Assembly (NCBI RefSeq): GCF_009389715.1
Contig: NC_052393.1
Coordinates: forward strand, 6,014,001-6,078,000
Reading direction: 5' to 3'
Length of the DNA stretch: 64,000 bases
Source: Phoenix dactylifera
Lineage: Eukaryota > Streptophyta > Magnoliopsida > Arecales > Arecaceae
The notes under the pieces are model-generated. The model was not told the DNA's origin and did not search any database. It worked only from the letters and a program-made list of their open reading frames with translations. This document shows positions 60,522 to 64,000 of the stretch, piece after piece. The translations under genes were made by a program, and so were the position numbers. Position 1 is the first letter of the stretch, and every line of letters starts with the position of its first letter.

Positions 60522-62310
60522 GTCGCCAGACAGAGGAAGAAGGAGAGATTATAAATGCCGACGACGTAAGAGTCTGGTGAGGATGAAGAGTTGAAGAAAG
60601 GAGGGCGATTGCCTCAGAAAACAGAGAAAAGATCCCACGAACCCCCGTCTCCTTGAGGAGCAGTAGTAGTGTAATAGCGCAGTTCGGTACCTTTTCTATC
60701 TTTATTTGTAGCTTTTTCTCCCCTTGGGGCTAGAAAAAAGACGAAGTGTTCGATACGATTTTACCGGAATAGCCTTTCTCAACATTACCCTCCGAAAAAA
60801 AAAACATAGTAAAGATTTAAAAAAACATAGTAAAGATTAAAAAAGAATGACTTAAAAAATGATCAATTAACGGAAGAGTCTTTGATCCTAGGGATACGAC
60901 AAACAAACTAACAAATTGGGCCCGGGCCATGGATGTTGTTGGGCTTAATTCATAAACGTAAACAGTAGGCTTGAGGTTAGCCCAATTTACACAGCGTATA
61001 AATTTTAAACTATTTTTCATACAGCTATTTCTTAACTTATTAAACTTTATATAAAAACGACGCTATTCTTCTTCGTTTCTAAGGTAATGATTAGGCAAGC
61101 TCGGTCTCTTGCCAAGAAGCAGTTACTTGCATAATCAATCTTTATCTTCTTCTTCTCCATCTTTCTTGTCTAACTTGCTAGAGACTAAAGGCTAATGTTA
61201 GCCCTTCTATTTCTTTTTTTTTTCTTGTTTTCTATCCTTCGCAGTAGGATTGTTTGGAGATTTAATTTGAATTGTGCTACCACATACTTTGTCATCAGGG
61301 ACCATGCTGAACAAGCACTTTGAATGACTAATTTTTTTTCAGTTCATTATTCAATCCCTACGGCCATATTGTTGTAGTTGGCAAGGCATTCTAACTATTG
61401 CTGCCTCCATTATTTCTTAAATTGTGGATTACAAGGATTCATCTATTATTTCTCGAACCAATTATATCTAGAGGCGGTAATAAGCAAGGTCAACTTAGAT
61501 TTATGTTGGGTCGAGAAACAAGCTGGATTCATCAGCTTGAAGCTAACTATTTATTAAACATATCAAAAAATCTAAAATAGAATCCAATTTCTTTGTTGTA
61601 AAAACGCAACCTAATATGCATTACCCATTTTAATGAACAAGTTCAGATAGGTAAACAGTTAAAAAGGTTCCAAACATGTTAAATGATTTTAAACAATTTC
61701 AATAAGTTAAATATATCCTAAATGGATCAAATCATAACCTAATTATTATACAGACAATATGAGTTCGACCGGTCGGCAGTTTAAACCTAAACTCAACTTA
61801 TTTTTTAATAGAAGGTTGAGCTGGATAGACCTATTAAGTATCAAGGGCTTACAATGGATTGGATGATAAGTTATGCAATTGACAAATTGGATGATAAAAA
61901 TAAGATGTATTATATTCAATATTTACTAAAAATGCCATTATTACTGGCATGCATTTTATATATTTTTTAAAAGAACGTGGATATTTCAATCAATAAGTTT
62001 ATCCAATAAAATTCATTTGGCATTTTTTTATAATACTAATCACAATATATATGCAAATATACACAGCTACTACCAAGATTTTTATATAGGATAATTTTTT
62101 GCATATTGAAGTGTCCATTAGGTCCTAATGTACCTTTCTCATAAAATTATTTAAATCTAAACAAATTCAAGTCATTACATCATATAAATCAATTTATATT
62201 TTGATTTTTAAGAATGTCAAATTCTTGGAAGATCATGGAGAATATCAAATCCCAACTTAAAGAAGAGTATTGCTCTCAAATAGGACTATAGGAGTCACAG
62301 CCTAGGAGTC

Positions 62311-62313
<3 letters not shown>
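60522..62313. other. 5' flank of the WEB gene and AT-rich intergenic
   Basis: The first 160 bases are CT- and AG-rich leader-like sequence. On the reverse strand CTACAAATAAAGATAG near 60700 is a weak TATA-like element. Beyond 60780 the sequence is AT-rich, with a TATGAGTTCGACCGGTCGGC-type dispersed repeat near 61758. No gene. Confidence 0.45.

Positions 62314-62345
<32 letters not shown>
62314..62345 (+). repeat. (ATT)n microsatellite
   Basis: About ten uninterrupted TTA units immediately before the foldback element at 62351. Confidence 0.9.
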
Positions 62346-62347
<2 letters not shown>

Positions 62348-62350
62348 TTT

Positions 62351-62916
62351 AGGATTCATTTGGTTCATGGGAAGAGAAAGAGAAAAGTAAGGTCAACAAA
62401 AAATAGAAAAGTACCTCATGTTTAGCTGGAGTTTTTAAAATAACAATAATAAAGTAATTTTTTCGTAGAAATAAATTCTTATTTTTCATATAAAAAAAAC
62501 TCATGTGGAATATGGGAGAAGAGGAGGTAAGAAAGTATAGTCAACGAAAAAATAGAGAAATGGATTATGTTTGGTTGGAGTTTAAAAAAAAAAGAGATAG
62601 AAAAGTAGTTTTCCTATAAGAGCAAATCCTCGCATTTCATAGAAAAGAAAAATTCATATAGAAGAATTTTTTTTCAAAAGTATTCTTAAACTTTTAGATT
62701 GAAAGAGATAAAATATTTTTTTTATTAAAAGCATAACAAATATTTTATATAATTTTTTTTAAAAAAGTATATGCTCAACTAAATATAAACTATTTATTTT
62801 TTTATGCCCAACCAAACATACAAAAATTATTTTTTTAAGCATGGCATCGTATAATAAGCCGCCGGTTTCTCAAAAAAAAAAAAAAAAATCAGGTTCAATG
62901 AACCAAACGAGTCCTT
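62351..62916. mobile_element. Foldback (MITE-like) element, TTTGGTT ends, copy C
   Basis: The left end AGGATTCATTTGGTTCATGG and right end CAATGAACCAAACGAGTCCTT form terminal inverted repeats. The interior carries the GGAAGAGAAAGAGAAAAGTA...GGTCAAC block twice (about 62370 and 62512), so this copy is longer (566 bp) than copies A and B. Non-coding. Confidence 0.7.
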
Positions 62917-64000
62917 AATATGGTTCGTAAAATTTAAAAAGCTTAAAAGAGAAATCGCAAGCTTTTCCTTCAAGAAATCAGAGTCTCATCTCCGGTCAGC
63001 TCATCAGCCGCCTGATTTTTGAAGTCTCCACCCCAAACTCTTTTGGAGACTAAACTGATCACCCATCAGATCCGCGATCCAACCTTCGTCAACCTCCACA
63101 TCCACCGATCACCACACAACTAGCACAATACATTCACAGGGCATCCCCTACAGAGTATCGGCTTCGTGCAATGTATCTCCTCCTCTGCTTCGCTCGCATG
63201 TCTCACTTGGATCCAACACCAGTTTGCAATCCCATGACCGGAGAGCACGTCGATTTCCCTGTTCCTAACAGAGCTCTCCATCCACCTCGCAGGTTTTGGT
63301 GTGGGCTTTGATCCTTCCACTTTGCACTTTGGGAAGCAGAGCACCATGGAGGGAGATCCACGATGCCCGTTTTCCTCCTCCTCTCCATGGGTAAGGGGCC
63401 CGAGGTACGTGGAATGTGGATGGCATGACGTAAACTATTTTTTTTTAAAAAAAAAAATCTGGTTCTGTTACGTTTTGGTTTGTTTTAACGTAATCTTTGT
63501 ATCATAAGAAATAAGTCCTTTTATATTAGCAAGTCAGTGAGCTCCTCGAAGAACATATATTACAAACCAATAGATTGATTGATGAGAGAGACAATTTGCC
63601 GAATACACAGGTAACATACCAAGAAATGAAAGCTTTAAGCAACCGTGCAAAGAAATCAAAACCAAAAAAAAAAACAGAGATACCCCTGCAAAAACTAGAT
63701 AGTTATACCAAAGAAAGAACTAGAATGAGACTCTCGTGGAAACATTTCCAATATATAAACAGGCTTTGCCCTCCCTTTCATAAAAAAAGAAGGAAAAAAA
63801 GATATGCCAAACAAAGAACCTGCTCTCCGTATTCACTGTGCAACAAGTGACTCATGTTCAAATAATGTCTTTAATGTTGTTTTTATTGGCATACAAGGGG
63901 CCCTGAAACCTTTCAGACTATTATCACACTATACCTGCAGTCCTGCATGAAGCCAGAAGGTAATAATCGCCATACAAAAGTAGTCACTTCTAGAAGGCAA
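62917..64000. other. Right edge, no gene recognised
   Basis: A GC-richer patch (63050-63410) has short open frames on both strands without recognisable domains. The last 150 bases look like untranslated or intron sequence. A gene may start beyond the window. Confidence 0.4.

Noticed and set aside
1-64000. CRISPR arrays, bacterial operons, rRNA and intact tRNA genes
   Set aside because: None seen; the window is plant nuclear DNA and all tRNA-like matches are parts of SINE-type repeats.

Overview
This window is nuclear DNA of a flowering plant. Protein-coding exons are short and relatively GC-rich, introns are AT-rich and up to about 4.5 kb, splice sites are GT-AG, and most of the sequence is decayed retroelements. 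Gene structures and protein sequences look monocot. A palm is my best guess from general resemblance, but nothing here proves it. All functions below come from recognising protein families by eye; no database was searched.

I could rebuild five complete genes exon by exon, with reading frames that close across every splice junction, plus the 3' end of a sixth. In order: (1) the last exons of a PEP-carboxykinase-like protein, + strand, 3243-4417, with a SINE lodged just before one exon; (2) a short TPR protein, - strand, 7970-9079 (276 aa), with a TATA box and two G-boxes upstream; (3) a Vma12/TMEM199-type V-ATPase assembly factor, - strand, 20450-24997 (214 aa); (4) a cinnamoyl-CoA-reductase-like protein of the SNL6 type, + strand, 33913-37542 (303 aa); (5) a NERD-domain protein, - strand, 39785-50055 (323 aa, seven exons over 10.3 kb); (6) a WEB-family coiled-coil protein, - strand, 57069-60521 (822 aa, three exons, the first coding only 20 nt). 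The genes are unrelated single-copy housekeeping or stress-type genes; they form no cluster or pathway.

The rest is repeat landscape. There are three copies of a tRNA-derived SINE with visible target-site duplications, several 5'-truncated LINE pieces of an RNase-H-bearing family, one decayed RTE-type LINE inside a NERD-gene intron, and a family of foldback elements with TTTGGTT-type ends. There are also tandem duplications, a 30-bp minisatellite and several simple repeats. At 29.0-29.4 kb lies organellar DNA: a fragment of plastid matK joined to sequence of mitochondrial appearance.

I found no convincing novel multi-gene system. The most interesting items are the organellar chimera, the SINE set against a splice acceptor, the altered catalytic residues in the SNL6-like and NERD proteins, and the SINE families.
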